Of a DNA stretch of 64,000 nucleotides, positions 23,965 to 35,477 are shown piece after piece. Positions within the stretch are counted from its first letter, which is position 1, and every line of letters begins with the position of its first letter. Source of the DNA: Ascaphus truei. Lineage: Eukaryota; Chordata; Amphibia; Anura; Ascaphidae. Both the position numbers and the translations under genes were made by a program. The notes below the pieces were generated by a model. That model was given only the letters and a program-made list of their open reading frames with translations, was not told where the DNA came from and ran no database searches. The DNA lies in assembly GCA_036426205.1 (NCBI GenBank), contig CM071568.1:48404533-48468532 (forward strand). The letters run 5' to 3'.

Positions 23965-24793
23965 GCGGACATTGCTAGAGGTTGCTGCTGTGGCTGGCAC
24001 TCGGCACATAGAACAACAGAGAGCAGGGATCTTGGAGTTCCGTCTTCGGAAAGAAGCAGGTGACTGCCCATAATCCCCCCCCGATCGACCGTCACCTCCG
24101 ACGTCGCGAGTCATCTGACGCGGAAGCTGAACGTGGCTGATCTGACAACGAGGAGGGCCGTGCATCAAACGCAGCAGAAGAAGCGAAAAACGTCCAGACA
24201 CCCCTGTTTCCTGCGGCTTGTTATTTATACCGAGATGCCTATACCAATTTATTCTGTGAGTTTTTATAACCGTTTTTATTTTTCCATAACCACCATCCTG
24301 ACAATATTACCCTATGGGCCTTGCGCTTTTTTCTTTTTTCTTTCCCCATTAAGCACATCTGTGCAGACCTCATGCAGTGTGTGTTTCTTCCACAAACACA
24401 TTATTTGCTGGGGGGGTTCTGTCCTATACATTGTTTAACCTTCACGTGCTGGAGTGGAACCGTAATCGCTTGAATTGGCAATCACGCGTTTGCAGCCAGG
24501 CCCTCAGTGACGCCAAAGTAAGGGTGGTTACTTTTATGACATGACTTCACCTTAACAATGCCGTAACACTCTGTTATTTCCTCTCCTAGAAAGTAGTAAT
24601 TTCAATAGAAAATAATTATATTATAATACAAAGGTGTTTGTAAAGGACTTGGCTTTAACCCCCTTCACTGCATTGTGACACCTCTGGCTGTGGAGGGGTT
24701 TTAAGCTACTGCCTCCCTTTTTTTTTTTTATATATAAATGTATGGGAGGAAGGAACTCTTACGCCATTCTTATTTCTGCCTTTATATGTAAAG

Positions 24794-24952
24794 TACAAGA
24801 CTGCGAGGGTGCGCCTCCTTTGTTACCCTTGGAAGAAATCACTGAGGACGAAGCTGTCCAAATTACTGCAGGTCCCTCAATCCCCCCAGATTCTTTCACA
24901 CTTCGTGATTATGTGGATCATTCAGAGACCTTAAGAAAGCTCGTGCTTCTCG
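24794..24952 (+). CDS. MTERF3: MTERF3 second coding exon
   Basis: Frame: [14 protein letters not shown], then [20 protein letters not shown], which is close to identical to vertebrate MTERF3 at the start of its conserved region. The first base of the exon completes the split codon from 22043, and the donor GTGAGT follows 24952 (phase 1). Two AAG acceptors, at 24793 and 24799, are both in phase and differ by two codons (the choice adds or drops two residues). I prefer the first AG after the pyrimidine stretch. Confidence 0.93.
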
Positions 24953-25099
24953 GTGAGTAAACTGTATGGATATTTTAAGAATCATTCTATTGGGGCAAAA
25001 TATCATTGTTTTTTTTTTCCCTTTACCAATACCCTTTACACTGCCATTTTCATCCATATTAATTACTTAATTGTGAAAATCTCCATTTTGGAGAAATCT

Positions 25100-25560
25100 T
25101 GATTCAGAATACATTGTTGCATAGTTACATAGTAGATGAGGTTGAAAAAAAGATCAACCTATGCTAAATTTAGATGACAAGATACTTTATCCTATATCCG
25201 TACTTCCAATATATTGATCCGGTGGAAGGCAAACAAGAAACCCCAGTGACCTATCATCCAATGATATCTCATAAAGGGGAAAATAAATTCCTTCCTGACT
25301 CCAAATAGTGGATCAACATACTTCTCATGTTTACTTATTTGGTATATACTGTATACCTTTCCTTTCTAAAAAGATATCCAACCTTTTTTGGAGATAACTA
25401 TTGTATCTGCCATCACAGTCTCCTTGGGTAATGAATTCCACATTTTAACTGCCCTTACTGTAAAGAACCCTTTCCTTTGTTACTGGTGAAATTTCCTTTC
25501 CTCCAAACTTAAGGGATGACCCTGTGTAGTTTGTACTGCCCTTGGGATGAATAGTTCTTT
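25100..25560 (-). mobile_element. LINE 3' end (CR1-like)
   Basis: Read on the minus strand, a decayed ORF2 C-terminus shows pieces such as TKERVLYSKGS, NVEFITQGDCDGRYN (an eroded VWNSLP-ETVMADT block), then KKGLDIF-like and FLVCLPP-like segments. The plus-strand CATAGTTACATAGTAGATGA is the typical 3' end of this very common amphibian repeat. Confidence 0.7.
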
Positions 25561-26584
25561 TGGAAGCTCCTTATATTGTCCCCGACTGACTGCCATTGAG
25601 ATTTGCATTGTTTGGAGATTCTACTGTATTCATTTTGCAGTGAAAACTATGCATATTTCATGGTAGCTTTGCTGTTTTGCGTTAAGCTTATAAATATCTT
25701 AGTTTTGCACTTAGACATTAAAACTAGTAGAACATGTGTGCAGAGTACAACCCACTGTATGTTGCAAGTCTCAGACCTATGTCGTTCAACAATAACTATA
25801 CAACACAGTACATTGTATGCATCTTCCATGCTATTCTTTAATATTTACTTTTTCGTACGTGTTAGAGAATTGAGGCGCAATGTTCCAGGCATGACAATGA
25901 CCAAAAGGCCTACAAGGAAATGTTGCTTTCACTAGAGCCTCACATACAGCTGAGGGAATAGTACTACATGGCAGAGGAAATATTATATGGCCGAGCAGTG
26001 TGAGAAATAAGCTGCCGCTTACCATTGTTGAGAACATCCAAAGTGAAATAAGAAAGTCAAATTAAAGTTGTCTCATATCAATCAATCTAAGATAGTGCAT
26101 GGTGACCGTTAGTGCAACTATTTTTCCTCTTTGCTGTCCATGGCAGTCAGGCACAAATGGGTTAAGCGCTCTCCTCACAGAGTGGGACAGGTATAAGAAA
26201 GTGCTATTTCCATCTATATATAAGGTCCCACCCCTATATATACAGTCCATCCTCCTTTTTAGAGAGAAAATAGAACAAAAGTCCAGAAAAACGGTGCTAC
26301 AGGTTGAATGAAGAGTGTATCTATATTTTGATCTGTATAAAGTCCCCTCTGAGTCAGAGCAATGTATATTTTCGAGCAATCATAGAAATAAATGGCACAC
26401 CACTGTTAATAAAGACATGCAGGTATAATTCTGCTTCTGGTGCTTACCTCCTAATGGTCCCGGCGTCTCAAGGCTGGACCTAATAATGGCACAAAAATGA
26501 AGGAAAGGAGGAGCACACAGGAGACTTGATTTGAGTTTTGGAAAACTTCAATAAGGTGTTCACAGCATTAGAGCTTTAGTACAG

Positions 26585-26621
26585 ATAACGTTTCAGGACT
26601 AATGTGTCCCTTCCTCAGACC
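26585..26621 (-). ncRNA. Hammerhead-ribozyme-like motif
   Basis: Minus strand: CTGAGGA, stem II GGGAC/GTCCT with one G-T pair, GAAA, ACGTT. All core bases are present. The plus-strand context (AGACTTGATTTGAGTTTTGG upstream) looks like one arm of a Penelope-type terminus without its partner. Confidence 0.6.
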
Positions 26622-26962
26622 CAACACCTGTTGTATTGTTGTATTTTAATGTATATTTTCAACGTGTTCCATAAAGTCTTTCAATTCATCTGGTTTAGTT
26701 TGATAGTAGTTTTCATTTGTATCATATTCGTAGCATAGTGGATTTAAGGATAATGGGGACAGTTATAGCCTGTTACACCAATTTGACCTTTTCCCCACCC
26801 TACTAATATGGAGTAGCCACGTAGATTGTAATTGAAACAGACCCCAGATTATGGATGAAGAATAACAGCTTGAACATTGGATAGTACTCACTGGATGTTG
26901 AAACAGAATCTTGACTTCTTTTAGGCGTGTGCCAGCAAGAAAATGGGCAATGTGGTAGTCCC

Positions 26963-27240
26963 AGGATAGGGTAAGCGGCACACAGCAGCGGGAAAAATAT
27001 TGAGCTCAGCACAGCCAAAACTGTTAAAAACTATTTATTACCAAGGTGACATCAGGGATAGGTGGGCCACGGTAACTGACGCATTTCGCGCATGTTAGGC
27101 GCTTTTTCAAAGCGCGTAAAACGCGTCAGAGTTACCGCTGCCCACCTGTCCCTGATGTCACCTTGGTAATAAATTGTTTTTAACAGTTTTCGCTGTGCTG
27201 AGCTCAATATTTTTCCCGCTGCTGACCCTATCCTGGGACT
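26963..27240. mobile_element. Palindromic Penelope-type unit
   Basis: Arms at 26963-27090 and 27108-27240 are reverse complements. Shared sequences include GAAAAATATTGAGCTCAGCA, CAAGGTGACATCAGGGA and the CGGTAACT/AGTTACCG pair. The centre (27080-27130) keeps a stem II-like AGCGC/GCGC and ACGCGTC, but the CTGANGA core is replaced by TTTGAAA, so the ribozyme is not intact. Confidence 0.78.
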
Positions 27241-27559
27241 GCCACATCCTCCTTTTTATCTGTCAATTTTTTTTTTTTACCTTGGGGATATTGGAGATGC
27301 AATATAGTCTCTCTTTTGCTTTAAAGTTTGCACAGCCACAGATTCTTCCATACGGTAGGAAGAGATTGTGTAGCCTAATTCAACCAGCACTAAGTTTGTC
27401 TGAGACCTGCATGTGACAGGTAGGGGTAGCTGGCATCACAAAATAAAGGTGAAACCCAGCTAGCTACCCCTAAAACAGTGTATCCTGGCTGTATGTTTAA
27501 TACAGCCACATGTATTTAATGTCTGGAGAGGGAATGTAAAAACACTTGTGTATCAAGAC

Positions 27560-28195
27560 TGTAACGCTCGCGCTACCCACAAACAAGGCAAGACCCCGGT
27601 ACTGAGGTGGGAAGGTACAAAGCCACGCACCCACAGCAGCGGAAGCATGCCTGGAAGGCGGATTTTCAAAGTTGCTCTGCTCTGAATAGCAAAGGCTCGG
27701 AAGGGAAGCCGTGTGGAGACCAAGTTCTGAGCGTCAGTTGCGTACAGAGCCATGCCAGTATTCCACAGAGGCCCAAACTGAGCTGTGAGTTCTGTGTGGC
27801 TTACGGAGACAGCGTTGCAGGCTCGTGAAGCTTGCGTGGAGCTCCATGTGATCAGCTGAAGCGCTCTTTGAGTCCAGGAGATTCGGAGAGTGAATCCACG
27901 GACTTTGTAGTTACAAATTGGCGGCAGATTCAAAGATGCTATTGCGCAAATAGCACTTTGGATACTTGGAGAAGAAGTGGACAGGGTAAACCTATTTTGA
28001 AGCATGTCCATGCACCAGGCTAGAGACTTCCCCCCCCCAGATCCCCAGTTTGGTGAGTGTTTGTGATATTGTATATTTTGTGCAGTTGCTGGTTATGCCA
28101 GAATAAACCTTGTTTATTCAATTACTTTGTCCTGTGCTTGGTGATTGTGATCCCTGAAGATTTTGGTGTTAAAAGTACTGGTCTCCCGTGACACT
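27560..28195 (+). mobile_element. LTR-like sequence (solo LTR?)
   Basis: Starts TGTAACGCTCGCGC, carries AATAAA at 28103-28108 and closes ACTGGTCTCCCGTGACA. The 3' third aligns with the element ending at 12595. No flanking duplication could be found, so the ends are provisional. The minus-strand frame at 27553-28011 is not a recognisable protein. Confidence 0.55.
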
Positions 28196-28434
28196 GCACA
28201 TTCGGTAGGTGCAGTTGTCCAGTAACAAAGGGGTGCATGTTTCAGTGCAGCCATGCAATGGGTAGCCTTCCTCCCACTCCCTACCTACTATTATGCTTGG
28301 GGATCATGGAGGGCTTGCAACCCTTCGGTAGGCCACTCATTACACTCCAAGTGGTGCACAGGAAGTGACACGCTGGAACAGGAAGTCACGTTAGAAATGT
28401 TTGCAAGCCACAAACAGCACATTTAAGTGCTATC

Positions 28435-28785
28435 AGCTGTACTCGGGTCTCCTCTGATCTATCAGCGAAGATTCGGCTTGGAGTTTCACTAAATGGCTGC
28501 ATCTTTGGTCCTCTTCTGCTGCACTGACAAAGGTCAGTGGGGAAGATCATGTGACTAGGCAGTCACTAGATACAATTGAGATTGTGCACTGCAAGAGAGA
28601 GGGCAGGGCTCAAAAAGAGGTGTGCTAGAACCTGTTTTAGAAGAGGAAGGGGATGTGAGTTGAGCTGGTTGCTATAGAAACAAAAAAGGCTTGTTACATT
28701 ATAATACCTTAATGTAATTCAGAGTTATTTAAAAAGAAAATGCTACAAGTATCTTCTCATAGTACAGAACTGATTTATTTTAAAA
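28435..28785 (+). repeat. Interspersed repeat R1
   Basis: Second plus-strand copy of the family at 14109. Here the TTAA end is missing and CTTTGGTCCTCTTCTGCTGC is present, as in the minus-strand copy at 59803-60244. Confidence 0.75.
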
Positions 28786-29481
28786 AACACACGTAGGAAA
28801 TTGCTTGGGTAAGATTTTTTTGTGATGCGCATTTGCACAACCTGAGTGAAGGATGTCCTTTAGAAGATCCCCTCTGGGTTGACCTTACAACTAATCCAAG
28901 TTCGATAAGCTGGGAAGCTCATCTCAATTAAGTTCCGACAAGGTATCTGGGCACAGAAGTGCAAAACTGCAGCTGCAAATGTTTTAGAACTGAAAGCAAT
29001 AAACATGGTGCTAAGACGTTTTCAAATCAGTTCTTCAAGGAAAATCCGTAAAGATCCACTCAGACAATCACACAACAGTTCCGTACATAAATAACCAAGG
29101 AGGAATAAAAAGTTTACAAGTAATGACAGAAACGGGAAAAAAAAGAGCACAAAGCCCATAGTGAAGACTGTAAGTTTAATTATTAAAATGAGAACGGTTT
29201 AAAATAACTTAGACGTAAGTTGTTAGCAGGCACATAGGTGGGAGTCAATTCGTTGTGAAGTCCACACCCGTCGCTTCCAAGATCCTCTGCCGGGTAATCG
29301 TCTCTAGTAACCGTTTCCTTCCCTCGGTGATCGGAGCAGTCCCACTTCCGTGTCACATGTTACGTGACGTTGGCTCGCTTCATTCCGTCAATCTGGGGCT
29401 TTGTTTCAGCTGGTGCTATTCCCAAACAGGAAGACCAATGCGAGCCATTTAACACTCCTACTGTATTCCCAATCTCTAAAC

Positions 29482-29792
29482 CAGCGGTGCGCAAACTGGG
29501 GGGCGGGAGATTTTGCTGGGGGGGGGGGGGCGCGGACCGTTGCAGAGGCCCCGCACTCTTCCCCACAGCATTTAAATTAAATGCCGGGGGATCGCGTGAG
29601 GCCTCTGCAACACTTTACTTACCCAGATTCAGCCGCTCTGTGACGCGTCGCCATGGCAATGCAGCGTCAAATGACGGGGTGACGTGACATCACATGACCC
29701 CGCAGCGTCATTTCAGCTCTAAGGTAGGGAGGATGCAGGTGACTCATCAGGGAAGACAGGGGGGCACAGCACAAAAAGTTTGCGCTCCACTG
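29482..29792. mobile_element. hAT MITE, family 1
   Basis: 311 bp. It starts CAGCGGTGCGCAAACTGG and ends TTTGCGCTCCACTG, with a perfect 8-bp duplication CTCTAAAC (29474-29481 and 29793-29800). It sits inside the Penelope terminus, next to the ribozyme-like motif. Confidence 0.93.
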
Positions 29793-29811
29793 CTCTAAAC
29801 CATAGACACAG

Positions 29812-29852
29812 CCCTACACGTTTCAAGGATGTATTCCTCTTCGTCAGGTGTG
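29812..29852 (-). ncRNA. Hammerhead-ribozyme-like motif of the Neptune element
   Basis: Minus strand: CTGACGA, stem II GAGGA/TCCTT, GAAA, ACGTG. It lies on the coding strand of the Penelope element, about 640 bases beyond the GIY-YIG end. The base after GT is G, not A, C or T, so cleavage is unlikely. Confidence 0.6.
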
Positions 29853-29875
29853 CTGTGTCTCTATAGGTACTGAAT

Positions 29876-29990
29876 AGGATTTATATAGGTATATCAAACC
29901 CCTGTCCACCAATGGTGACAATAAATCAATCATATATGATTTATATAGGTATATCAAACCCCTGTCCACCAATGGTGACAATAAATCAAC
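29876..29990. repeat. 60-bp tandem duplication
   Basis: Two almost identical 60-bp units (TATAGGTATATCAAACCCCT, then GTCCACCAATGGTGACAATA and more) lie in the Penelope 3' region. Short tandem repeats near the ribozyme are usual in such termini. Confidence 0.85.
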
Positions 29991-30489
29991 CAATCATAAT
30001 TGTTGTTTTCTTAAAAATGGTGCTACATATACTCACATAGTGTATAAATTGGTCATATGGACCATGAGCATATATAGAGGACATTATTTACATTCATAAT
30101 TAATAAATTATTACGTGTAGAGAGTATACATAAAAAAAATATAGATATATATTAATTGGTTGTGTGTTCTTAATATATTTATAAGTGGACGGACCTGTGC
30201 AAAATAACAATAATAGATAAACTACTATAAAATAATTACCAGTCTTTAAAATATATTTTGTTGTTAAAAGTACAAAGCTAATAAAACAACAATTAGGACA
30301 TGGTACTAAATATAATAAAATATTATGAATATAAGATCATACATAAATAACAATAGATGAACTCATAGAGACCTGAGAACCTTAACAGACCAAGGTAAAT
30401 GTATAAAACACTAAGATCGTTGAAAAGGTGCATGAATATATATCAAGAATCTTAAAAAGCAGGGATAAGAACACTAAAACCAGGATATA

Positions 30490-30860
30490 AATATCATAAA
30501 TAGGCTGCCAAATCCGATATCTTCATTGAGCCGTCCTGGTGTCATGGTTCCTAACTGGTGGATCCAATATGTTTCTCTTCTACGGAGGGCCATTAATCTG
30601 ACACCACCTTTTTCATCTGTTGGAATATGTTCAATATCTGTTTTTGTTAGTCCATGAAGATTACTATTATGTTGACATCTAAAATGTTTGGATACTACAT
30701 GTCATGACAACTTTAATAATGTTACCTCGATGTTCTAAAAAATCTTTGTTTTAGACTTTGTTTCGTCCTCCCCACATATTGCATACCACATTTGTATTCT
30801 AATGGATAAACTACAAATGTGGTATTGCAATTGATTAGACTTTTAATGGGGTGAGTTCTA
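30490..30860 (-). pseudogene. Penelope GIY-YIG endonuclease domain
   Basis: Minus-strand frames give CGMQYVGRTKQSLKQRF, then FLEHRGNI, LTKTDIEHIPTDEKG, and LMALRRRETYWIHQLGTMTP with GRLNEDIG. This is the C-terminal GIY-YIG domain of Penelope-like elements, with the catalytic Arg of the YVGRTK block and the RRE-YWI block. Frameshifts break it. Confidence 0.85.
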
Positions 30861-30999
30861 GAAGAATGCCTAGAAGAGAAAGATCTAACTCCATTGGTGA
30901 TAAATTTACATGTCGTGCATCTGCCACCACATTGATAATTCCCTACAATGGGCCTTGTTGTTTGACTGGCCCCAGATATACCTGTAACCTTTTTTTAAT

Positions 31000-31712
31000 T
31001 TTGATGGTGCTAAAGTATTTTTTAAGCATCTAATCTCTTTTATTGTTAGTTTCTTTAGCATTCGTGTTGAGTGTATTTGTTCTTTACATGGCAAATGCCC
31101 TCTCAAAAGCTTTATCAATATTACTAATTGGATGACCTTTGTTTAGCTATTTTTCTTTCAGTATTACAGACTGACTAATAAAATCCTATTTTTTAGCAGA
31201 GTTGAGTCTTACCCTTAAAAACTGACTATAAGCAATATTGGATATCCACCTGTGGTGATGATTACTTCCCACATCCAGGTATTTGTTGCAATCCACATCC
31301 TTATAGTGGGTCTTGGTTATAATTTGATTGTTTTGGTTACTACAAATAACTAGAACCAAGAATGTAATACTAGTTGGGTTGCAGTCATAAGTAAATTTAA
31401 GATTAAAAGGATAAAAATGAATGTAAAACTTTTTAATTCTATCTCATCCCCCTTCCATATTATAAAAATATCATCTGTAAATCTTTAAAAAAAATCTTAA
31501 ATGTGTAATATGTGGGTTATTATTCCAAATATAAAAGTGCTCCCAGTAGCCCAACATCAGGTTCGCATAACTTGAGGCAAAGGTTGTCCCCATTGCCGTC
31601 CCTCTCTTTTGTAGATAAAAATCATCTTGGAATTTAAAATAATTTCTGGTTAAAATAAATTGAACACAATCTGTAATGAACTCTCTTTGTTGAGTGTTAA
31701 TTTAGTGTAGCA
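31000..31712 (-). pseudogene. Penelope reverse transcriptase, core and thumb
   Basis: Minus-strand frames: KEFITDCVQFILTRNYF, FYLQKRGTAMGTTFASSYAN, LMLGYWEHFYIWN, then the catalytic box FTDDIFIIWKGDE and KYLDVGSNHH...RVRLNS. The two catalytic aspartates survive. The frame begins at the insertion point of the LTR element. Confidence 0.88.
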
Positions 31713-32969
31713 TGGTCCCCCCTGGTCCCCCTTACCCTGGCTGCTGCGGGGGCTCCCGGCGTCGTCGGAGGCAGGGAGCCTCCATCTTGGTTGTGTTGCG
31801 GAGGTTTGCGCATGCGCAGTAGCGACGCGGCAGCCATTTTGGTAAAGAAGTGGCAGCAGAGGCGCTCCGTAGCGCAGGGACGGCCCACAGTCGCGCATGC
31901 ACAGTTAGGGCGATGCGACGGCCATTACAATGTTGCGCAGGCTCAGCGGAGAGTAGCGGCAGCCATTGCAGATCGCGCACGCGGCCCCAATAGGAAAGAG
32001 GGCCATGGAGGACTACAGCCCCCAGAATGCTTAGAGGCAGACAGGCCACCTGACACCAGGGAGCCAACAAGGTTTACAGCTTTCCCTGAGAGGAAAGATA
32101 CATTGTTGTGTGCTGCAGTGAGGAAGCAGAAGAAGCTGGGACACAGACAGGGGAGGGTGGGTGGGTAAGTGTAGAGAGCAAGTGGCTCATACACTAGGCC
32201 AGACATTCCCCCCTTAGGCCCCAGCTAGGCCCCAATCACCTCAGCTTGTGGTTACTACGGGGACTCCCCTTAGACAGGGACAGGGTCCTGTAGAACCCAG
32301 ACAAGTGAGGGTACAGCCAGGAAGAGGAATATCCTGGCCAGTGATTGCAGTGAATCACTCTCTGCAAGTGCAGAGACTGTCATATCTCTCCGGGTGGGAT
32401 CGCCCCGGAGGAGCGTCGCGGAAGGCATCGCGGCGGCGGAGCCTTTGGGAAAATTGTCTGCTGGTCCGAGTGCAGGAGCGCTCGGCAGGTAACCCTACAC
32501 CTAAGTGCACCATCTATAACATCCTCATACTTGTGGGCTGCGCGGTCACCACACACTTGGGTTTAGGTGTGGACAGTGGACATGGTGTGGGGACACGGTG
32601 GAGGGTTGCGCCCTGCGTTGGCGCTTTGGGTAGTTGTGCCATTAGTATTATAGAGTGATAAGAGATTATAGAGTGAGAAGTGTATGCATATTGTTATAGT
32701 AAAGATCGTTGCTATTTTACATCTAGTGTATGTGTTCATTTGAATGTGTCCTGCGAGGAACAACGCCCGCTCTGCTGGGAGCCATCGCAGGGGGAGGCGC
32801 TGTACCATATAGTATTGTTCCAGAGGATACACCCCAGGCTCTCCCTGGAGGAGGCTCAGACCTCCTGTGGGCCTAACAGGTAAAGCACCACATCTGGTAA
32901 TACATATAGATTCTCCTCATATGCACCCTATCTGCGATTGGGGGGGGGGATATGGGTTACATTTGGAGG
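31713..32969 (+). repeat. 5' LTR
   Basis: The boundary is set by the direct repeat at its right end and by the break in Penelope coding at its left end. It holds GC-rich CpG-containing sequence (GCGCATGCGCAGTAGCG) and a 320-bp 3' segment shared with the other LTR. Frames over it have no known domain. Confidence 0.65.
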
Positions 32970-33409
32970 CGCTGCTGAGATCAGACCTGGGGTGCCCTAT
33001 TCTATTTTTGTGTCAAATTGTGTTAGCTGTACATAACAGTTCCCTGCCTGCAACGTTAAAGGAAATTTATGAGGCCATAACGGCACTCCTGGGCCTAGAT
33101 AAAGTGAAGATAGCATCTGGAAGGTTTGAGGAAAGTGGACAGTGGACAGTGGAGCGTCCTATTTATGGTGGCGGATAGGGAAATATACCGCGAAAATGCC
33201 CCTCGGACTCTACCAGTCCTCGGATTCCCGCCAAAAGGCTTTCCCCTTATATACGCAGTGGAGTCTCCACTAACTGTGAGTCACACCTAAAATGGCGTCT
33301 CCCGCCAAGTCAGGAGAGTGCAGATGTTGCATGCCACCAGCCTGCAGGAAAATGTTTTGCAGAAACTTGTCTGGGTCTGGCGGGAAAGCCAGAGCCCCGC
33401 CCCCGCGAT

Positions 33410-33964
33410 GTGAGTGGCGCAGCGCAGAGCCAGAACCACTCCTCCTTGAAAGAGCATGCCCCTTCTCAAGATTCTATCAGGGGGAGTGAGCACAGTGAGC
33501 CTCAGTCAGCTATGTCTGTTCCCCATAAGAAAAGTAGAGAATGTAGTGAACAGCATCCTCCGTTATATGGAGTCTGGAGAAGAAAGGGAGGGGAAGTATC
33601 CTTTCTGTTGTGCCCATGTTTACAAAAGGACTTGAAATTGTCTGGTGCTTTGGACTTTTACCCCTTTAAGCTACCAGCAGAATATCAGGTGGCAAAAGTG
33701 GATGATGAAGGATGCATACGATGTGTCTGTAACCAGTGTGACTTTCCAGGTGGCAAATTGACCTGGGGACCCAAGTGTGCCTGCTGCGGAGCACAGTTCC
33801 TGAAGCCTGTGCTGCTGCGGCCAACGAAACTCGCCAAGAAAGGAGTGACTGACTTCAATACTGGGCCAGTCAATGCAGGTAACCGATCTACCTCCCTCAC
33901 AGAAGTTTCTGAGGGCTCGTGCACTCTAACCGTGGCCTGGAACCACAGAAGAAGATGCGAATGA
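33410..33964 (+). CDS. Uncharacterised Cys-rich ORF of the nested LTR element
   Basis: 184-residue frame of unknown family inside the LTR element. It is Ser/Glu-rich at the start; the middle has a hydrophobic stretch (YPFKLPAEYQVAKVDD). Near residues 100-130 is a cysteine cluster, CIRCVCNQC then KCACCG, spaced like a zinc-binding ribbon. It could be a remnant of a gag-like or accessory product. An overlapping frame at 33292-33489 and later frames at 33978-34578 are in other frames and may be broken continuations. Whether it was ever translated is unknown. Confidence 0.35.
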   Translation: MSGAAQSQNHSSLKEHAPSQDSIRGSEHSEPQSAMSVPHKKSRECSEQHPPLYGVWRRKGGEVSFLLCPCLQKDLKLSGALDFYPFKLPAEYQVAKVDDEGCIRCVCNQCDFPGGKLTWGPKCACCGAQFLKPVLLRPTKLAKKGVTDFNTGPVNAGNRSTSLTEVSEGSCTLTVAWNHRRRCE

Positions 33965-34871
33965 CCTCTCTCCTGGGGTGGTCGATGCTGATAACCCATT
34001 TACCTCAACCACGAACGTTTCGGAGGCTCCACGTGCCATAACCCCGGTTCGAGACTGCTCTAGAACCGGAAGATTTTCAAGCTACCTTGATCAAAATGGA
34101 CAGCTGCGATGCTGTGGTCGCCCTGAGTACTGCTGTAGCAGATTTTCCAGGGGGTCCGTGCACCCTGGTTCTAGACTCGGTTCCACACTCAGGACTGTAG
34201 ATTCCAGAACCGCAGATTCCGGAATCACAGGGTAAGGTGTCTATACCCCCACCCTCTCTTAGTGATTCTAGCGACCAACAACCGTCCGTGGTGATGCGCC
34301 AGCCGGCGAACCACACAAGTGAAGCTGAAGATAAAGAGACATTTATCCCATCTGCTGTGGGCCTGTGTGCCCTACAACGGCCAATCCGGCCTACTACACT
34401 GGTACCATCGGTCCCAGGCTTGGGAACAGTACCTGCTAACGACAAGGGCGAGTTGACTGCCCCAGGGGTGTCGGGTGTGAGCTCCCAGGTGACTGCGGAG
34501 CACGGTAGCTCCTTAAGTCTGACCACCAGGGCAATTGGTTCACCTCGGCATCGCGTTCTGGCGGAGGTGTCCCCCTAAGAAGATTGCTATCCAGTGGTGC
34601 GAGTGGACCAGTGCCCACCGCCTATCGTCCAGGCCGAGAGAACCGTCAGCCCCATCGAGATGTCCTGTGCCGCGGAGATGGTACCTGACAGCGTTCCAGA
34701 TGAACTGATACCCGTCAGCAACCAGCGGAGCGTGAGGCACCAACCCTCTACTCCCTGCAGAATGTGATGGAGATATCCGGTGAAGAGCCCCTGCTCGGCG
34801 CTTACTTCTACGCAAAGGATCACCAAGTTCATCTGTCTCAAGACCCAGCGCTCGTGATGTATCCAGAAGAA

Positions 34872-35203
34872 GTGCCATTAGTATTATATAGTGATAAGAG
34901 TTTATAGCGTGAGAAGTGTATGCATATTGTTATAGTAAATATCGTTGCTATTTTACATCTAGTGTATGTGTTCATTTGAATGTGTCCTGCGAGGATCAAC
35001 TCCCGCTCTGCTGGGAGCCTTCGCAGGTGGAGGCGCTGTACCATATAGTATTGTTCAAGAGGATACACCCCAGGCTCTCACTGGCGGAGGCTCAAGCCTC
35101 CTGTGAGCCTAACGGGTAATGCACCACACCTGGTAATACATATAGATTCTCCTCATATGCACCCTATCTGCGATTGGTGGGAGGGGGGGGGAATATGGGT
35201 TAC
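34872..35203 (+). repeat. 3' LTR, truncated
   Basis: It matches 32638-32969, with AAGTGTATGCATATTGTTAT, TACATCTAGTGTATGTGTTC and CAGGCTCTC blocks. Differences are mostly single bases, so the two copies diverged moderately. Confidence 0.85.
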
Positions 35204-35470
35204 ATTTGTATCTTTCTGAAGTAATATTCAATGGCACGAATACCCTCTATGTGTAAAATGTTAGTGTACAATGACTCCACATCACAGGATACCCCCCAAA
35301 AATCAGTTTTGCCATTTAACTTCCTCTAGTAAATTCAAGACATGGGTTGTGTCCTTCAAGTGCGACAGAAATTCTACCACATAATCCTGTAGAAAGGTAT
35401 CTACATATTTTGGCAGGTTAGCAGTAAGTTCCCGCTACGATCGGCCTACCGGGTGGTCTCTTGAGATCCT
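35203..35470 (-). pseudogene. Penelope reverse transcriptase, N-terminal part
   Basis: Minus-strand frames give a PPGRPIV-like start (here GGPIVAG-like, eroded), LTCQNM, FLQDYVVEFLSHLKDTTHV-like pieces, then FWGVSCDVESLYTNI and GIRAIEYYF, which hold the RT SCDVxSLYTN block. The similarity stops at 35203, exactly where the LTR element begins. Confidence 0.82.
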
Positions 35471-35477
35471 TGGTGGG

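Larger units (their letters stand above)
23497..24345. mobile_element. 850-bp palindromic Penelope-type unit
   Basis: The left arm (23497-23909) and right arm (23923-24345) are near-perfect reverse complements. Both ends read AAAAAAGCGCAAGGCCCATA or its complement, and arms share GAGGAGGGCCGTGCATCAA and CGCAGCAGAAGAAGCGAAAA. Only about 13 bp separate the arms at the centre, and two opposed hammerhead-like motifs flank that point. No coding sequence. Arm divergence is low, so it is recent or maintained by gene conversion. Confidence 0.88.
31713..35203 (+). mobile_element. Truncated LTR retrotransposon nested in the Penelope element
   Basis: The last 330 bp before 32969 are repeated directly at 34872-35203. 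Both end GATATGGGTTACA or AATATGGGTTACA, as an LTR end should. The 5' LTR probably starts TGTAGCATGG (31713), which gives about 1257 bp; the 3' copy has lost its first 900 bp. The base after the 5' LTR begins TTTGGAGGCGCTGCTGAGAT, which fits a primer-binding site. The inside has no pol genes, so it is non-autonomous or deleted. Target duplication is unclear (TTTAG versus TTTGT). Confidence 0.72.

Noticed and set aside
27553..28011. 152-residue minus-strand frame
   Set aside because: It lies antisense in an LTR-like sequence, and no domain or family motif is visible.
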